From Alphaproteobacteria bacterium (GTDB lineage Bacteria > Pseudomonadota > Alphaproteobacteria > Rickettsiales > SXRF01), in the NCBI GenBank assembly GCA_025360605.1, contig JANYBV010000009.1, positions 62,001-126,000 of the forward strand: 64,000 nt of DNA, given 5' to 3'. The notes below the pieces were generated by a model. The model was not told the origin of the DNA, did no database searches, and saw nothing but the letters and a program-made list of their open reading frames with translations. The position numbers were made by a program, and so were the translations under genes. Shown here piece by piece: positions 62,180 through 64,000 of this stretch. How positions within the stretch are numbered: position 1 is the stretch's first letter; each line of letters starts with the position of its first letter.

Positions 62180-63844
62180 GTGATTAAAAATAATGCCTCC
62201 ATTTCGTTTGCATCGGAAATGCAATCGTTGCAGATGGGCTATGTTGATCAGCTCAAATCCATGTTTCCTGAAATTATTCAGCTCAAAAATGCACTAACGC
62301 AAAAGAATTCCGATCCTGCTAAAACCGAGCGCCTTTCGCGGCTGGTGCACACATTATCTGGTCTTGGTACTACCGTTGGGTTTCCCATGGTTAGTGAAAG
62401 CGGGCGTAAACTATCGGGATTATTGCTTGCAGGCGAAAAATCTCCGGCAGGCGATAATGATGCCAGACATCAAGAGCTGGTCCGGTATCTGGAAGAATTT
62501 GAAAAAGCCTGTCATCAGGTCATACTAAATGAGACTACGTCCGACAAAGGGAACCATGCTATGGAAACGACAAGCACATCATCAGAGAGCCAATCCAAGA
62601 TCGTATGTATTCTGGCGAAAGAGGGTAGGCCACTACATGACATTGACAAGCAATTGCAGCATTTTGGATATGTTGTTTCCTGCACGTCCAACGTAGAGGA
62701 ATTCAAGGCTTCGGTGGCGCACCTGAATCCTCATGCAATTATTGCTTACAGTGATATGTCAGCTGTGGATGTGGAAATGCTCAAAGATCTTCCGCAGTCG
62801 GAAAACAAGCGCTCTTATCCGCCGCAAATCATCATTATCTCTTCGCAGGATAATTTTCATGCGCGCCTTGCCGGTGTTCGCCTTGGCGCACACGGATTCT
62901 TCCCCGAGAACACGGATGTCATTCAGATTGTCGATAAAATTGAGCATCTGGTGGCCAAGTTCAGCATTCCTCCTACCTACCATGTGCTTGTCGTCGATGA
63001 CGATGATGTGCAGGTGCGTTTTTATACGCATGTACTGCAAACATCCGGCATTATGACCACGGTGATTGGTGAGCCGCACGAAGCGTTGGAAGTGATTGCT
63101 AACCAGTCTGTAGATCTGGTGCTTATGGATTTTATCATGCCGGAGTGTAATGGGCAGGAACTCGCCACCATTATCCGCCAGCATGAAAAATACGTCAGCC
63201 TTCCGATTATTTTTCTTTCCGCGCGTGACGATCTGGAACAATTGCTGATCAATACCGGACTCGGGATTGATGACTTTCTTGTGAAACCCGTTACAGGCGA
63301 CCAGCTGGTGTCTGTGGTGAAAAGTCGTGCGCAACGTTCGGCTGAACTTCAGGTGCTGATGGCGCGCGATAGTTTCACCGGCCTGCACAACCATGCACAT
63401 TTCATGGATATGCTGGCGATGGAACTAGGGCAGGTGAAACGCTTCAAAACTAGCACGGCGTATGCCAGCATCGACATCGACCATTTCAAAAATATCAACG
63501 ACACTTATGGCCACGTAGCTGGCGACCATGTGATTAAGAGTCTGTCGCGCATGTTGCAGCAGCGCTTGCGCCGCAGCGATATTATTGGCCGTTGTGGCGG
63601 TGAGGAATTCGGGATTATCATGCCGGATTGTACACTTGAAAACGCATCGCTGATTATTGAATCCATGCGGTTACAGTTTGCTGAGATGGCATTTAAAATG
63701 GATAATGCAGATGTGCGGGTGACTTTCAGTGCCGGACTCACGGCTCTTGCCCAGTTTGATAAGCTCGATGATCTGATCAAGGCGGCAGACAAGGCACTTT
63801 ACAGTGCAAAAAATCAGGGACGCAACCGTTTGGTTGTTGTCTAG
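62180..63844 (+). CDS. Hpt-pseudoreceiver-receiver-GGDEF diguanylate cyclase (PleD-like)
   Basis: A 554-residue signalling protein starting at a GTG with GGAGA about 9 bases upstream. Residues 1-115: Hpt-like domain with His57 in [13 protein letters not shown]. Residues 138-262: a receiver-like domain lacking the phospho-Asp (Tyr190 stands there). Residues 265-385: a full receiver with Asp317 (VLMDFIMPE) and Lys369. Residues 396-554: GGDEF domain with GGEEF (473-477) and an RRSD inhibitory site (464-467). It should make cyclic-di-GMP under phosphorylation control, with product feedback. No partner kinase is in the window. Confidence 0.92.
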   Translation: MIKNNASISFASEMQSLQMGYVDQLKSMFPEIIQLKNALTQKNSDPAKTERLSRLVHTLSGLGTTVGFPMVSESGRKLSGLLLAGEKSPAGDNDARHQELVRYLEEFEKACHQVILNETTSDKGNHAMETTSTSSESQSKIVCILAKEGRPLHDIDKQLQHFGYVVSCTSNVEEFKASVAHLNPHAIIAYSDMSAVDVEMLKDLPQSENKRSYPPQIIIISSQDNFHARLAGVRLGAHGFFPENTDVIQIVDKIEHLVAKFSIPPTYHVLVVDDDDVQVRFYTHVLQTSGIMTTVIGEPHEALEVIANQSVDLVLMDFIMPECNGQELATIIRQHEKYVSLPIIFLSARDDLEQLLINTGLGIDDFLVKPVTGDQLVSVVKSRAQRSAELQVLMARDSFTGLHNHAHFMDMLAMELGQVKRFKTSTAYASIDIDHFKNINDTYGHVAGDHVIKSLSRMLQQRLRRSDIIGRCGGEEFGIIMPDCTLENASLIIESMRLQFAEMAFKMDNADVRVTFSAGLTALAQFDKLDDLIKAADKALYSAKNQGRNRLVVV

Positions 63845-63846
63845 AC

Positions 63847-64000
63847 ATGCATTATCTGGTGACGGGTGGCTGCGGCTTTATCGGCCTGCATTTAATAAGG
63901 CGGTTACTGTCAGAAGGCCACAGCGTCACCATCATCGACGACCTTTCCAATTCCACGAAAGACAATGTTCCGCCGCAAGCCAAGCTGATCGTACAGGATA
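63847..64000 (+). CDS. NAD-dependent sugar epimerase/dehydratase (N-terminus, runs off the right edge)
   Basis: The frame opens with [16 protein letters not shown], the Rossmann GGxGFIG motif of extended SDRs, and continues with [13 protein letters not shown], which matches UDP-glucose 4-epimerase-like enzymes. Only 51 codons are visible, so the exact activity is not known. It follows the diguanylate cyclase stop by 2 bases and may be co-transcribed. Confidence 0.82.
   Translation, partial: MHYLVTGGCGFIGLHLIRRLLSEGHSVTIIDDLSNSTKDNVPPQAKLIVQD

Noticed and set aside
1-64000. CRISPR arrays, transposases or phage integrases
   Set aside because: No regularly spaced repeats, and no transposase or integrase motifs were seen in any frame.

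Overview
The window comes from a Gram-negative proteobacterium, most likely an alphaproteobacterium (inference). It encodes outer-membrane proteins (an autotransporter protease and an OprB-type porin), an MlaC-like periplasmic protein, LPS-type sugar genes and a PleD-like diguanylate cyclase. No rRNA, complete tRNA, CRISPR array or insertion sequence was seen.

Layout. (1) 1-4.6 kb, accessory: the start of a Gly/Asn-rich exported protein that runs off the left edge, two small overlapping ORFs, and an AT-rich patch of orphan genes (a zinc-ribbon protein, a WDP-motif protein, a 48-residue protein followed by a HEPN-like protein), then slyX. (2) 4.7-15 kb: an orphan helical protein, a subtilisin-like autotransporter, a tandem AAA+ ATPase, an alpha/beta hydrolase and a 994-residue protein with repeated helical modules joined by Pro/Lys-rich linkers. 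(3) 15-18.5 kb, minus strand: a TetR regulator, an AhpD-like protein, an NTF2-like protein, an SDR and an exported hydrolase, with candidate TetR operators and one good terminator. (4) 18.6-28.8 kb, plus strand: OprB porin, an orphan membrane protein, Kup, an ABC-2 exporter pair followed by photolyase, a methyltransferase with regulatory domain and a lipoprotein hydrolase.

(5) 28.8-43.4 kb: a surface-polysaccharide region with three family-2 glycosyltransferases, a polytopic GT-like membrane protein, rfbF and rfbG, an RfbH-type PLP enzyme with His in place of the catalytic Lys, a fused DegT aminotransferase-GNAT protein, a MaoC-like protein, a shortened imidazolonepropionase-like protein, asparagine synthase, and an HpcH/HpaI aldolase overlapping a NeuB-type synthase. 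Together these suggest a CDP-3,6-dideoxyhexose plus an N-acylated amino sugar and a nonulosonate-like sugar in the O-antigen or capsule (inference).

(6) 43.4-58.4 kb: a tightly packed minus-strand operon for leucine and probably isoleucine catabolism: acyl-CoA ligase, isovaleryl-CoA dehydrogenase, aldehyde dehydrogenase, methylcrotonyl-CoA carboxylase (with its alpha subunit split into two overlapping ORFs), methylglutaconyl-CoA hydratase, HMG-CoA lyase, a second ligase, thiolase, a second acyl-CoA dehydrogenase, an SDR, a YciA-type thioesterase and a 52-residue Pro-rich protein. (7) 58.5-64 kb: a GT2 plus DUF2304 pair, a second copy of the polytopic GT-like protein, an MlaC-like protein, an Hpt-REC-REC-GGDEF protein and the start of a sugar epimerase.

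The most interesting points are the one-nucleotide split of the methylcrotonyl-CoA carboxylase alpha subunit, the repeat-containing 994-residue orphan, the His-for-Lys PLP enzyme with its fused partner, the imidazolonepropionase-like protein lacking metal ligands, and the possible HEPN-like/small-protein pair. No search could be run, so family names rest on motif recognition.
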